64,000 nt of DNA. Source: Roseofilum reptotaenium CS-1145 (lineage in GTDB: Bacteria > Cyanobacteriota > Cyanobacteriia > Cyanobacteriales > Desertifilaceae). The notes under the pieces were generated by a model. It was not told where the DNA came from, did not search any database, and worked only from the letters and a program-made list of their open reading frames with translations. The stretch covers positions 121,858 through 185,857 of the forward strand of contig NZ_JAQMUE010000075.1 in assembly GCF_028330985.1 (NCBI RefSeq), read 5' to 3'. This document shows, one piece after another, positions 48,172-57,297 of this stretch (its first letter is position 1; every line of letters begins with the position of its first letter). A program made the position numbers and the translations under genes.

Positions 48172-49275
48172 ATGACTGCATCAACAGTATCGCCAACATT
48201 ACTCAGCCCTTTTAGCTTACGAGGATTGCCTCTAAAAAATCGCATAATCATGGCCCCTATGACTCGCGGGCGTGCAGGTTCAGAACGCATTCCCAACGAT
48301 TTGATGGCTGAATATTATGCTCAACGGGCCTCTGCGGGTTTAATTATAACCGAGGCAACAGTTATTTCTCAACAAGCCAATGGATGGGTAAATTCACCTG
48401 GGATTTACTCAGACGAACAAACCGAAGGCTGGAAACAAGTGGTTGAGGCCGTTCATGCTCAAGGAGGACTAATTTTTCTACAATTTTGGCATTGCGGACG
48501 AGCCTCCCATAGTAGTTTTCAGGAAAACGGTCAATTACCCGTTGCCCCTTCAGCTATTAAACTCAATGGAGAGTACGTTCATACTCCGATTGGCAAACAA
48601 CCTTACGAAACCCCCCGCGCTTTAGAAACTGAGGAAATTCCCCTAATTGTAGAAGACTATCGTCGAGCAGCAGAACGCGCTCAAGAGGCGGGATTTGATG
48701 GGGTAGAAATTCACGGTGCGAATGGCTATTTAATCGATCAATTTCTGCAATCTAAAACCAACCATCGGACTGATAGGTATGGTGGGAGTGTGGAAAACCG
48801 ATATCGCTTTCTCAAAGAAATTGTTGAATCCGTTCTCACCGTTTGGTCGCCAGATCGAGTAGGGGTCAGACTCGCCCCCAATGGGAATTTTAATGATATG
48901 GGGTCGCCAGATTTTCGCGAAAATTCTCTGTACATTGCTCAACAGTTAAATGTTTACGGATTAGCTTACCTCCATGTAATGGATGGTTTAGGCTTTGGTT
49001 TTCACGAATTAGGAGAACCGATGACGTTGGCAGAATTTCGAGAAGTATTTACAGCACCGCTAATGGGAAATTGTGGGTATACTCAAGAAACTGCTGAAGT
49101 TGCCATTAAAGAAGGAAATGTCGATTTAATTGCCTTTGGGCGACCATTTATTAGTAATCCCGATTTAGTAGACCGTTTTGCTAATAGCTGGCCGCTGAAT
49201 CCCGAAGCAGAGATGAACATTTGGTTTTCATTTGACCGAGAAGGTTATACGGACTTTCCAAACTATAGTCAATGA
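48172..49275 (+). CDS. Old Yellow Enzyme family alkene reductase
   Basis: 367 residues, FMN-dependent TIM barrel. 'LKNRIIMAPMTRGRAGSERI', 'QFWHCGRASHSSF', the substrate-binding His/Asn pair 'EIHGANGYLIDQFL' and 'SVENRYRFLKEIVESV' identify the NemA/XenA-like group. It reduces activated C=C bonds of enals, enones or nitro compounds with NAD(P)H. 'FWHCGR' carries His-Cys where many homologues have 'LWHVGR'. An inverted repeat lies upstream. Its link to the preceding SET/DapL set is only positional. Confidence 0.93.
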   Translation: MTASTVSPTLLSPFSLRGLPLKNRIIMAPMTRGRAGSERIPNDLMAEYYAQRASAGLIITEATVISQQANGWVNSPGIYSDEQTEGWKQVVEAVHAQGGLIFLQFWHCGRASHSSFQENGQLPVAPSAIKLNGEYVHTPIGKQPYETPRALETEEIPLIVEDYRRAAERAQEAGFDGVEIHGANGYLIDQFLQSKTNHRTDRYGGSVENRYRFLKEIVESVLTVWSPDRVGVRLAPNGNFNDMGSPDFRENSLYIAQQLNVYGLAYLHVMDGLGFGFHELGEPMTLAEFREVFTAPLMGNCGYTQETAEVAIKEGNVDLIAFGRPFISNPDLVDRFANSWPLNPEAEMNIWFSFDREGYTDFPNYSQ

Positions 49276-49295
49276 CCCAATTTTCTCTATATGCT

Positions 49296-49985
49296 CTAAC
49301 TGATTTCATCTAACTTGCGCCGTACCTCTTGAATATCCTGCCACATTAACCATTTCGGCTTTCCTTGTTCGCGGGAGGGATTTCGCAGTAAATAAGCGGG
49401 GTGAAAAATAGGCATACAGAAGCGTCCTTCCCAGTCAAACCACTGACCGCGAATTTTAGTAATTCCTCGTTTATCTGCTAAGATCCCTTGAACGGCTGTG
49501 GCACCGGTCAATAAAATGATTTTCGGATTCACTAAGCGGATTTGTTCTAATAAATAAGGCTTACAAGCGTCTATTTCTGAGGACGTGGGTTTACGATTTC
49601 CTGGAGGGCGACATTTATTGACATTGCAAATATAAACATCACGCTCGCTATCTAATTTTACCGAAGCTAAAATTTTATCGAGTAACTGACCGGATTTCCC
49701 CACAAAGGGTAATCCTTGTTCATCTTCATTTTGTCCAGGCGCTTCTCCCACAATCATCAAGCTAGCTTTGGGATTTCCCCGGTGAATCACTAAATGGGTA
49801 CGGTTTTGTCCTAATTCGCAGCGCTGACACTGTTGGCAATGTTCGGTTAGGGTTTCTAAGGTTTCATAGGTTCCTGAAGGAATGGGAATTTTGGGATCTT
49901 TGGGAATTAATTCTAGGGAAGAAAATTCGGAATTGCCGGCAATACTTGAGTCATCGAATAGATTAAGTTGATCGGAATTAGACAT
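49296..49985 (-). CDS. Family 4 uracil-DNA glycosylase
   Basis: About 229 residues from the ATG at 49985 ('MSNSDQLNLFDDSSIAGNSE'); the longer frame to 50087 runs into repeats. Iron-sulfur cysteines C50/C53/C56 region ('CQQCQRCELGQNRTHLVI'), motif A 'MIVGEAPGQNEDEQGLPFVG', 'CNVNKCRPPGNRKPT' and motif B 'IFHPAYLLRNP' define the Fe-S UDG family 4. It removes uracil from DNA. The first 35 residues are a poorly conserved extension. Confidence 0.93.
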   Translation of the reverse strand: MSNSDQLNLFDDSSIAGNSEFSSLELIPKDPKIPIPSGTYETLETLTEHCQQCQRCELGQNRTHLVIHRGNPKASLMIVGEAPGQNEDEQGLPFVGKSGQLLDKILASVKLDSERDVYICNVNKCRPPGNRKPTSSEIDACKPYLLEQIRLVNPKIILLTGATAVQGILADKRGITKIRGQWFDWEGRFCMPIFHPAYLLRNPSREQGKPKWLMWQDIQEVRRKLDEIS

Positions 49986-50246
49986 TTCAATGAATAATGA
50001 ATAATGAATAACTAACAAGGTTTGGCATCTCCTACTGGAGACGGATTCGCTTCCCAAGGGATGAGGTGCCCTACTCGATTGTTTCATCTAATTTGATACA
50101 TTATATTTTGTTGGTAGTGAGGGCTTTAGCCCTCTCCAGTTAGGCTTTAAAGCACTCTTCGTGCTTACTACAAACAAAGTCCTATTTTAGATGAAACAAT
50201 CCACTACGGGCTACTATTCCCTATTCCCTCACCTTCTGCAAGAAGT

Positions 50247-51173
50247 CTATTCGTCTTTGCCTAGGATACTGGCTAAGAGGGCTTTTTGGGCGTGCATTCG
50301 GTTTTCTGCCTGATCCCATAAGCGAGATTGGGAGCATTCCATCACTTCATCGGTAATTTCTTCACCACGATGGGCGGGTAAACAATGGAGTACAATGGCT
50401 TCGGGATCGGCTAATTTTAATAACTCTGTATTCACCTGATAAGGTTTGAAGAGGGGAATCCGTTCTCTGGCTTCTTTTTCTTGACCCATACTTGCCCAAA
50501 CATCAGTATATAAAGCATGACATCCTTTGGCCGCTTCTTGGGCATTGTGGGTAACAATCACTTCTGTTTTACCACCCGCAAATTCTTTGGCTTTGGCGAC
50601 AATGTTCGAGTTGGGTTCATATTCAGCCGAAGGGACAGCAATGCGTACATTCATGCCCATCATCGCACAGCCGAGTAAGAGGGAATTGGCAACATTATTG
50701 CCATCGCCAAAATAGGATAGGGTTTTACCTTCGCAACTGCCAAAACATTCTTGAATGGTGAGTAAATCAGCGAAAATTTGGCAAGGATGCTCTAAATCAG
50801 TGAGCGCGTTGATGACAGGAATACCAGAAAATTGGGCATAGTCTTCTAATTCTTTTTGTTCAAAGGTACGAATGGCTAAAATATCTAAATACCGGCCCAA
50901 AACTCTGGCTGTATCGGTAACAGGTTCGCCACGACTGACTTGGGTGACACTGGGATTGAGGTCAATGACTTGACCGCCCAGTTGATACATAGCAACGCTA
51001 AAGCTAACGCGGGTACGGGTTGAAGCTTTACTAAATAAAAGTCCAAGAATTTTACGGCAAGTCCAACTGATGTCTCCTGATTTGAGTTGGGCGGCAAAGG
51101 TTAATAGATCGTGCAGTTCGGTAACAGTTAAATCGGCAACGCTTAATAAGTTTCTTCCTTTTAAGGCTTCCAT
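50247..51173 (-). CDS. argF: Ornithine carbamoyltransferase
   Basis: About 308 residues. The start is placed at ATG 51173 ('MEALKGRNLLSVADLTVTEL') with GGAG seven bases upstream; a GTG at 51185 is possible. Carbamoyl-phosphate motif 'SKASTRTRVSF', 'HPCQIFADLLTI', ornithine loop 'DVWASMGQEKEA' and 'VLHCLPAHRGEEI' are intact. It makes citrulline from ornithine and carbamoyl phosphate. argB, another arginine gene, lies 1.4 kb upstream on the same strand. Confidence 0.97.
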   Translation of the reverse strand: MEALKGRNLLSVADLTVTELHDLLTFAAQLKSGDISWTCRKILGLLFSKASTRTRVSFSVAMYQLGGQVIDLNPSVTQVSRGEPVTDTARVLGRYLDILAIRTFEQKELEDYAQFSGIPVINALTDLEHPCQIFADLLTIQECFGSCEGKTLSYFGDGNNVANSLLLGCAMMGMNVRIAVPSAEYEPNSNIVAKAKEFAGGKTEVIVTHNAQEAAKGCHALYTDVWASMGQEKEARERIPLFKPYQVNTELLKLADPEAIVLHCLPAHRGEEITDEVMECSQSRLWDQAENRMHAQKALLASILGKDE

Positions 51174-51281
51174 GAAGGTCTCCACAAAACAATAGTATAC
51201 AAGGAATGGGGAGTAGGGAGTAGGAAATAGGGAATAGAGAATAGGAAAAAGTTGATCTTCCCTATCCTCCCCATTCTCCTA

Positions 51282-52028
51282 TTACCCATTTTGAGGTAAC
51301 CAATCTTTGAGAGTCATGCCACCCAAAACAGCAGCTAGGATGATTAAGGCTCCAATACCAATGGGACTGGGAACCCAAAAAATGACTTCTAAGTGATTGA
51401 TTTCTCCGGCCTCAAGTGTCCAAATTAATTGATGATTTTCGGGGTCTGAGACGGGAGTGAGGCTATTTTCAGCTTCGGTAATGGGTTGAGCACCCCAAGG
51501 GGTGGTAAGGGCAAATTCTAGATTGAATAGGGAACCGGGACTGACGAGAACATTGCCTTCGGAGGAGAGAACGGCGAGCGATCGCAAATCCACATCCATT
51601 TCTAGACGGTTGCGAATGGCAATCCAAAAGTTATTTTGAGTAATGTTGAGTTCCGAGGTGAGTTGGGGTAGGGTTTCATCCTCTGTTTGGGTTTGGAGAT
51701 TAGTGGGGTTAAAAAACTCATTAAACTTGGAGGTTAAGTCTGCACCATTATAAAAGGGAATGGTGACAAGCAGTTCCCGGTCAGAAATCCGTTGGGTTTT
51801 GCCTCGCAATTTTCGGGTACGCTCTTGCAAGCTTTCTAACCATTGTTCGGCTACCACTTGACTGAAATCGTGCAGGCGATCGGAAATTTGCACCCGTTGC
51901 ACCATTTCTCCATAGGTTTGGCTTTGAAAATTGACCCCCACATCATACTTAACGCATCCTGTGAGGGCGATCGCCAAGATTAAATATAACGGCCAGAAAA
52001 TCCGAACCCTAGATCGATGTTTTCCCAT
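51282..52028 (-). CDS. DUF3153-like lipoprotein with C-terminal membrane helix
   Basis: 248 residues. The N-terminus is a lipoprotein signal with lipobox 'LTGC' (about residues 22-25), after which 'VKYDVGVNFQSQTYGEMVQR' begins the cyanobacterial DUF3153 domain. A second hydrophobic helix lies near the end ('IGIGALIILAAVLGGM'), so the mature protein is anchored at both ends. Function is unknown. It follows the TPR-membrane gene on the same strand. Confidence 0.8.
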   Translation of the reverse strand: MGKHRSRVRIFWPLYLILAIALTGCVKYDVGVNFQSQTYGEMVQRVQISDRLHDFSQVVAEQWLESLQERTRKLRGKTQRISDRELLVTIPFYNGADLTSKFNEFFNPTNLQTQTEDETLPQLTSELNITQNNFWIAIRNRLEMDVDLRSLAVLSSEGNVLVSPGSLFNLEFALTTPWGAQPITEAENSLTPVSDPENHQLIWTLEAGEINHLEVIFWVPSPIGIGALIILAAVLGGMTLKDWLPQNG

Positions 52029-52070
52029 GATTTTGGTCTATCTCGTGTTGGCTGCCTTCCTATTATCCCT

Positions 52071-52562
52071 CTATCCGAAGCCAATCCACCCGCCAATAAT
52101 TAAGGCGATCGCCACTAAAGCCACCCAAAGAAACCGATTATCTTCTGTTTCTACGGAGGACAAATCCACGGGTTCTAACTCCTCTTTGGACTTTGGAGGC
52201 TTAACCTGGGTGGTTCCTGTTCCTTGACGATAAAGGCGATCGCTCTCCTCCATGGCGGATAAATCGGGAATCGTAGTATTCCATTCCGAACGGCGATTGA
52301 GCTGGGGAGCCTTCAAAATCTCTAATAACCGGCGTGCTTGTTTGCGAGTGTGCCAATCGGGATGATTGTCCAGGGTTTCACATAAAGATAAGGCTTCGTC
52401 GCGCTTTCCGGCTGCTTCATAGGCGGTGACTAACCAAATCTGCACTTCACCTCCCAAGGCAGAAGAGCCAGACACTTGGCCCTTGGCAGCTTCTAAATCG
52501 GCGATCGCCTCCCGATAGTCTCCACGCTCAAAGGCTTGTTTACCTCTTTCCAACACTTCCAT
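52071..52562 (-). CDS. TPR-like protein with C-terminal transmembrane anchor
   Basis: 163 residues. Two helical repeats in the first 80 residues ('GKQAFERGDYREAIADLEAA', 'VTAYEAAGKRDEALSLCETL') resemble TPR units. A linker and one C-terminal transmembrane helix ('FLWVALVAIALIIGGWIGFG') make it a tail-anchored protein with a cytoplasmic domain. It starts ten bases after argB ends, so it is likely in the argB transcript. Confidence 0.82.
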   Translation of the reverse strand: MEVLERGKQAFERGDYREAIADLEAAKGQVSGSSALGGEVQIWLVTAYEAAGKRDEALSLCETLDNHPDWHTRKQARRLLEILKAPQLNRRSEWNTTIPDLSAMEESDRLYRQGTGTTQVKPPKSKEELEPVDLSSVETEDNRFLWVALVAIALIIGGWIGFG

Positions 52563-52571
52563 CCTTCCTCC

Positions 52572-53447
52572 CTAAGCCACAATCATCGAACCAATTCCAG
52601 CATCAGTTAGCACTTCTAACAGCAGGGAATGGGGAACCCGGCCATCAATAACATGGGTCGCTCTGACTCCTTGAGCTAAACTTCGGACACAGCATTGCAC
52701 TTTTGGAATCATTCCTCCGGCGACAATGCCTACCTCAATGAGATTGCGAGCTTCCTGAATATCTAAGCTATCGATCAGGGTTGAGGGGTCTTTATAGTCT
52801 CTCAAAATACCGGCTGTATCAGTTAACAAGATCAGTTTTTCCGCCGATAAGGACGCAGCCAATTCTCCAGCTACGGTATCGGCATTAATGTTATAGGCTT
52901 GTCCTTGGGGATCGCAGGCGACACTAGAGATTACGGGAATATAACCATTTTCCAACAATGGCTTCAGAACTTTGGTGTTGATACTGCTCACTTCTCCCAC
53001 AAATCCAATCCCTTCTTGACCCTGGGGGCGAGCGGTAATCAAGTTACCATCTTTACCGCACAGCCCGATCGCCTGGCCCCCAGCTTGATTAATTAAGGAG
53101 ACAATTTCCTTATTCACCCGACCGACTAACACCATTTCTACCACATCCATCGTCGGTGCATCAGTTACGCGTAGTCCATTCTTGAATTGGGGTTCAATGC
53201 CTAATTTGCCCAGCCAGGTGTTAATTTCCGGCCCTCCCCCATGGACTAGCACCGGACGCACTCCCACACAGGAAAGAAACACAATATCGCGCATCACTTG
53301 TTCTTTGAGGGTACTATCTTTCATTGCTGCTCCCCCGTATTTAATCACGACCGTCCGACCGGCAAATTTCTGGATATAGGGGAGAGCTTCACTTAAGACA
53401 CGAACGCGAGTGGGTTCATCTAGATGGTCAGTTACTGCTGTAGACAT
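52572..53447 (-). CDS. argB: N-acetylglutamate kinase
   Basis: About 291 residues from ATG 53447 ('[20 protein letters not shown]'), supported by AAGGAA seven bases upstream; a frame to 53504 is an over-extension. '[20 protein letters not shown]', '[19 protein letters not shown]' and '[20 protein letters not shown]' are the ATP and substrate sites of the amino-acid kinase fold. It carries out the second step of arginine synthesis. In cyanobacteria the enzyme is usually relieved of arginine inhibition by PII. Confidence 0.97.
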   Translation of the reverse strand: MSTAVTDHLDEPTRVRVLSEALPYIQKFAGRTVVIKYGGAAMKDSTLKEQVMRDIVFLSCVGVRPVLVHGGGPEINTWLGKLGIEPQFKNGLRVTDAPTMDVVEMVLVGRVNKEIVSLINQAGGQAIGLCGKDGNLITARPQGQEGIGFVGEVSSINTKVLKPLLENGYIPVISSVACDPQGQAYNINADTVAGELAASLSAEKLILLTDTAGILRDYKDPSTLIDSLDIQEARNLIEVGIVAGGMIPKVQCCVRSLAQGVRATHVIDGRVPHSLLLEVLTDAGIGSMIVA

Positions 53448-53666
53448 GAATAGATTCCTTGATTTAACAAAGGTCTGATTGTGGATGAAAGCCGAGTGGC
53501 TCAACTGTTAATTGTGAATTGGCTAACAATATAGGTAATGATACAGCAACAACTAGCAGCTAATTTAGGTGATGATACAGGTTGGAGAGACCAAAACTTA
53601 AGATTTACAATAAGAACATAGATAATCACTTCTGAAAAGAATAAGGAAGGTAATGAGGGTAGAATT

Positions 53667-53822
53667 GTGGCGATCGATCTCGAAACCGGGGAGTTTGAAC
53701 TAGCTGATGATACGATGACGGCTTCGGATCGATTAATGGAACGATACCCAGATGCACAAATCTGGTGCGTTCGCATTGGATACAGGGGCGTTCATCGCTT
53801 TGGAGTAGGTCGCTTACTATAA
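53667..53822 (+). CDS. Small protein paired with a retropepsin-like gene
   Basis: 51 residues from a GTG at 53667; GAGGG lies about eight bases upstream and no in-frame ATG precedes it. 'MAIDLETGEFELADDTMTAS', 'DRLMERYPDAQIWCVRIGYR' and 'GVHRFG' reads like a compact beta-alpha-beta protein that I recall beside clan AA aspartic protease genes in cyanobacteria. It ends four bases before the next gene, so the two are coupled. Role unknown; a toxin-antitoxin-like pairing is possible. Confidence 0.65.
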   Translation: MAIDLETGEFELADDTMTASDRLMERYPDAQIWCVRIGYRGVHRFGVGRLL

Positions 53823-53826
53823 CATC

Positions 53827-54150
53827 ATGATGCAGGGAATAGTCAATCGCAATTGTGAGGCAACACTCCGGCTAATGGTGGGTAATGTAAGTTCACAAAG
53901 GCAAGTCATTGATGCTGTGATTGATACAGGTTTCACTGGTTTTCTGACTTTGCCTGTATCGGTGCTGACTGATCTCCAACTCAGGGCTTACAGGCGGGAA
54001 GAAGGCACTTTAGGCGATGGAAGCACTTGTGTTTTTGATGTTTATCGTGGTTCTGTAAATTGGGATGGAGAGTTTCGACCAATTGATATCAACGCCTCTG
54101 AGACTACGCCTTTGGTGGGAATGAGTCTGCTATACGGCTATCAGGTATAG
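53827..54150 (+). CDS. Clan AA (retropepsin-like) aspartic protease family protein
   Basis: 107 residues. The active-site triad is seen as 'DAVIDTGFTGFLTLPVSVL' (D-T-G), followed by the flap-like 'EGTLGDGSTCVFDVYRG' and the terminal 'PLVGMSLLYGY'. As in retropepsins, a homodimer would be needed for activity. It may be a real protease or a non-catalytic family member. It follows the 51-residue gene by four bases. Confidence 0.85.
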   Translation: MMQGIVNRNCEATLRLMVGNVSSQRQVIDAVIDTGFTGFLTLPVSVLTDLQLRAYRREEGTLGDGSTCVFDVYRGSVNWDGEFRPIDINASETTPLVGMSLLYGYQV

Positions 54151-54319
54151 ATTAATGCTATTCCTGTAGGTATTGTTACTGTTCGTTCGTTAAATAGTTC
54201 AAACTAATCGAACCTAAACCCTACAACTCAATCACCTTGTAAAAATGGAATGGGAAGCGGCGATCCAATATTCTCAAAAAATTCCAATCTGAACCTAATC
54301 ATAGCGATTAAACTATGAA

Positions 54320-54877
54320 TTAGTTTTTATAATTGTGAACAGAATCGGATTTCAAAATCCGAGGGAGTTGGCTTAGAACGGTATCGGCTACTTGTTTGGG
54401 GGACTCAGCTCCAGTGAGCGTTAGATGTAAATCGGCTTGTGCATAGAGATCTTGACGGCGATCGCACAACGTCTGTAAAGTCTCCAGGGGATTGGCCGTT
54501 TTTAATAGGGGACGAGTATCATCGGTTTTTAGGCGATCGTAGAGGATTTGTACCGGAACATCAAGCCAAACCACAATCCCATGGCGCAAATAGCCCCAAT
54601 TCTCCGGTTTTAGGATAATACCGCCACCCGTCGAAATCACAGAGCGCACTTGAGCAGATAATTGGGCTAGTACCTGGGTTTCGAGTTGCCGAAAGCCTTC
54701 CTCTCCCTGAGTGGCGAACAATTGGGGAATCTTAGTACCTGCCACTCGTTCAATCAACGTATCCGTATCAAAAAAACGATAATCGAGCTGTTTAGCTAAA
54801 CCCTGGCCCACTGTAGTTTTACCAGCCCCCATCATACCCACGAGGAAAAGGCTACAGTGTTTAAGGGTGTTGTTCAT
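54320..54877 (-). CDS. aroK: Shikimate kinase
   Basis: 185 residues. Walker A 'GMMGAGKT' at 14-21, the shikimate-binding 'FFDTDTLIE' and 'STGGGIILKPEN', and the lid 'TDDTRPLLKT' are intact. It phosphorylates shikimate in the aromatic amino-acid pathway. It is monocistronic as far as can be seen, with repeats upstream. Confidence 0.96.
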   Translation of the reverse strand: MNNTLKHCSLFLVGMMGAGKTTVGQGLAKQLDYRFFDTDTLIERVAGTKIPQLFATQGEEGFRQLETQVLAQLSAQVRSVISTGGGIILKPENWGYLRHGIVVWLDVPVQILYDRLKTDDTRPLLKTANPLETLQTLCDRRQDLYAQADLHLTLTGAESPKQVADTVLSQLPRILKSDSVHNYKN

Positions 54878-54996
54878 GGCTCAAAGGATTAACAATTAAC
54901 GATATAAGAATGATACAGCCAATCCTTAAACTATTATGCACAGCCATAACATTCTGCATCGCGAAACGATTCTTAATTCAGCCGAAGTGATTTATG

Positions 54997-55104
54997 TATA
55001 GCAAAGAAAGGGAGAGTTAGGACTCACACAGAACTGTCCCATCAGCCTATAACAAGGGGCTTAGAGCCAATTGCCTGTCCTAACCAACTCTTTCTCTGCT
55101 ATAG
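54997..55104. repeat. Inverted-repeat element family C, copy 2
   Basis: Left end TATAGCAAAGAAAGGGAGAG then TTAGGAC; right end GTCCTAACCAACTC then TTTCTCTGCTATAG, an inverted match. It contains AACAAGGGGCTTAGAGC, also found inverted in the hairpin after the exchanger gene (63783-63806). With the next copy it fills the 340-base gap between aroK and the VOC gene. Confidence 0.65.
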
Positions 55105-55195
55105 CAGCAGAAGGGAGAGTTAGGACACTTTCTATTGCTTTCGTGCCTATTGCCTCAAACAATACTGTCCTAACTTAACGAGTTGATTGCTATAA
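55100..55195. repeat. Inverted-repeat element family C, copy 3
   Basis: Begins CTATAGCAGCAGAAGGGAGA then GTTAGGACA and ends TGTCCTAACTTAACGAG then TTGATTGCTATA. It abuts the previous copy head to tail, sharing the TATAG junction, which suggests side-by-side insertion or duplication. Confidence 0.6.
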
Positions 55196-55216
55196 GCCAT
55201 GCATGCATATTTGCTT

Positions 55217-55711
55217 TCAATATGCGCCTTGCGAATAAGTTAGCTCATAACTGTGAGAATAGACCTCAAAAATCAAGCCAAAGGGGTCTTCTACATAAAC
55301 CATTCTGTAAGGCTTTTCCCCAGGATAGTACTCACGGATGGGCATTCTTTGCTTACCACCATGAGCAACTATTTTTTCTACAAGACCTTCTATATCTGGA
55401 TCTTGTACGCAAAAATGAAATGTACTTGTTTTCCAGTACTCGAAGTCCGTGGGTTTTTCATTATTGTTGAACTCAAACATCTCTACGCCAATTCTGTCAC
55501 CAGTAGACATATGGGCAATTTTGAAAGATCCCCAGCCAGTCCCAAAGACATCAATACACATCTGACCTATAGGTGTTTCAGACTCTTCAGTAATGAGAGT
55601 CGGTTTCATAATCAAATACCAACCCATCACAGCGCTATAAAACTCAACTGCTTTCTCTACATCAGGAACAGAAATCCCAATATGTGAAAAAGCTCTTGGA
55701 TAGTTACTCAT
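55217..55711 (-). CDS. VOC superfamily (glyoxalase/dioxygenase-like) protein
   Basis: 164 residues. 'FSHIGISVPDVEKAVEFYSA' begins a bleomycin-resistance/glyoxalase fold with a metal-ligand His, 'STFHFCVQDPDIEGLVEKIV' starts the second module, and 'RMVYVEDPFGLIFEVYSHSY' supplies the closing Glu. AGGGAAG precedes the ATG. The metal site looks intact; the substrate is unknown. Confidence 0.88.
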   Translation of the reverse strand: MSNYPRAFSHIGISVPDVEKAVEFYSAVMGWYLIMKPTLITEESETPIGQMCIDVFGTGWGSFKIAHMSTGDRIGVEMFEFNNNEKPTDFEYWKTSTFHFCVQDPDIEGLVEKIVAHGGKQRMPIREYYPGEKPYRMVYVEDPFGLIFEVYSHSYELTYSQGAY

Positions 55712-55762
55712 GGTATTTCTTCCCTAAGAAGGTTCACTCTACATTAGCCCACCCGCACAAGA

Positions 55763-55857
55763 TACAGCACTTTGCTTGCATTTCATAACGCAAGCTTGAA
55801 TCCTCTTTCTCCATGTACCACAACCCTATTCCCTATTCCCCAGCGCAAAGCGCTGTA
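55763..55857 (-). repeat. Dispersed palindromic repeat family A, copy 3 (inverted)
   Basis: On the minus strand: TACAGCGCTTTGCGC, GGGGAATAGGGAATAGGG, TTGTGGTACATGG, GAGGATTCAA, then CATTTGC-containing arms ending GCAAAGTGCTGTA. This is the most complete copy (95 bases), with clear terminal inverted repeats TACAGCGCTTTGC / GCAAAGTGCTGTA. Confidence 0.8.
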
Positions 55858-55879
55858 TTACTTTGCGGCGCGTGGCACT

Positions 55880-56572
55880 CTAAACCCAATCTTGATCTTC
55901 TGAAGGGTTGGAATCTTGAGTATCCCAGTCAGTTGTGTCTTTCTCTTTCTTTGGAGCGGAAGGAGGAGTAGAAGGGGGTGCAGATGCTCCATAAGGGGGA
56001 ATAATCACCCGATAGTCGGCATCATAAACGGTGTCCTTCGGTTTTTCGATAGGGCGCTCTGGAGGTTTTGAGACACTACGATAAGTATTTTGGCTGTCTT
56101 GTTCTCCATTACCCCAAGTTACTGGATTAGGGCGCTCTTCTTCCCATTCCTTGGGGGGTTTAGGGGTTTGTTCCCAATCGTCTTCTGAATTAACAGAGCG
56201 TTTAGATTTAGAGAAGAAATTCTTACCTGGAGAGCGGTTCCTTTCCTGTGGAGATGAACCACTCTGGTCACTTCGACTACGCTCACTTCGACTTCCATCA
56301 GTGACCGGGTTCGAGGCGATGTTGGTCTTACGGGTTGAATCGGTTTCTGGCTCGTCTGTATATTCGCTCACTCCATCAGCGCTTTGTAAAATGATGGTAA
56401 TCAGGCGAGAGCTGATGAGTCCCAGGGTAAAGGCAATAAAGAGCCAAATGCCCAGGGGCAGAGAGGGTAACTTCCCTCCCAAAAACACCACGGACATTGA
56501 GGGGGTCAGATTTTGCGCTACGGCAACAAGACCGATCCCTAGAACTCCCAATAGCACATTTTTTTGATTCAT
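55880..56572 (-). CDS. Conserved membrane protein with long hydrophilic tail
   Basis: 230 residues. Two N-terminal transmembrane helices ('VLLGVLGIGLVAVAQNL' and 'LPLGIWLFIAFTLGLISSRL') carry the 'NLTPSMSVVFLGGKLPSLPL' linker typical of LapA-like small membrane proteins of cyanobacteria. About 150 residues of Ser/Pro/Asp-rich, probably disordered sequence follow. It starts four bases after ubiX ends, on the same strand. Function unknown. Confidence 0.72.
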   Translation of the reverse strand: MNQKNVLLGVLGIGLVAVAQNLTPSMSVVFLGGKLPSLPLGIWLFIAFTLGLISSRLITIILQSADGVSEYTDEPETDSTRKTNIASNPVTDGSRSERSRSDQSGSSPQERNRSPGKNFFSKSKRSVNSEDDWEQTPKPPKEWEEERPNPVTWGNGEQDSQNTYRSVSKPPERPIEKPKDTVYDADYRVIIPPYGASAPPSTPPSAPKKEKDTTDWDTQDSNPSEDQDWV

Positions 56573-56576
56573 CTGC

Positions 56577-57191
56577 CTATTTTAACCCGCCCTGCCAACG
56601 GTTGAGAGGAACGCAATCAATACCAAATTGATCGAGTGCCCTCGCGACCACAAAATCAACTAAGTCTTCAATGGTTTGAGGGTTATGATACCAAGCAGGA
56701 ATCGCGGGTACAACTTGAACTCCAATTTCAGCTAAGGCGGTTAAGTTCCGCAGGTGGATGACGCTTAAGGGAGTTTCCCTAGGAACGATCACCAATTTTC
56801 GTCCTTCTTTGAGCTGCACATCGGCTGCTCTTTCTAGTAAATCGGAACTTAATCCGACTGCTAGTTTAGCGACTGTGGACATACTACAGGGGATCACTAA
56901 CATACCCTGAGTTCGGAAGGAGCCACTGGCGATCGCCGCCCCCACATTTTGCCAAGGATGACAGATTAATTGTCCCTTGTCCATTTCTCCGGCTTGTTCT
57001 CGCCAAAATTGACTTTGTTTTTGCCCGTCTCCAGGCATAGTAATCCGTTGTTCGGCTTGCCAAACTTGATACGTCGCTTTGGAGGCGACTAACTCAATGG
57101 TGTATTCTGCCGCTAATAGGTACTTAAGGGCGCGGACAGCATAGATGAGGCCAGAGGCCCCAGAGACCCCCAGGATTAAGGGTAAATTCAT
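56577..57191 (-). CDS. ubiX: Flavin prenyltransferase UbiX
   Basis: 204 residues. FMN-binding 'LGVSGASGLIYAVRALKYLL', 'AAIASGSFRTQGMLVIPCSM', 'AKLAVGLSSDLLERAADVQL' and 'PRETPLSVIHLRNLTALAEI' are the UbiX/PAD1 family hallmarks. It builds prenylated FMN, the cofactor of UbiD-type decarboxylases. No ubiD is in this window. It lies downstream of the RNase gene. Confidence 0.95.
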   Translation of the reverse strand: MNLPLILGVSGASGLIYAVRALKYLLAAEYTIELVASKATYQVWQAEQRITMPGDGQKQSQFWREQAGEMDKGQLICHPWQNVGAAIASGSFRTQGMLVIPCSMSTVAKLAVGLSSDLLERAADVQLKEGRKLVIVPRETPLSVIHLRNLTALAEIGVQVVPAIPAWYHNPQTIEDLVDFVVARALDQFGIDCVPLNRWQGGLK

Positions 57192-57297
57192 GATTTTAAG
57201 ATGGGGGATGGGGGATATTCTAGACGCGGGGACGCGGAGATGGGAGAGGAGGATAGGGAGGTTAAAATCCTATTCTCTATTACCCATTACCCATTCC

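Noticed and set aside
53501..53776. 91-codon minus-strand frame upstream of argB
   Set aside because: It is antisense to the 51-residue gene and has no family similarity; its composition looks like a shadow frame.
55253..55687. 144-codon plus-strand frame opposite the VOC gene
   Set aside because: It is the complementary frame of a conserved protein, with no domain of its own.
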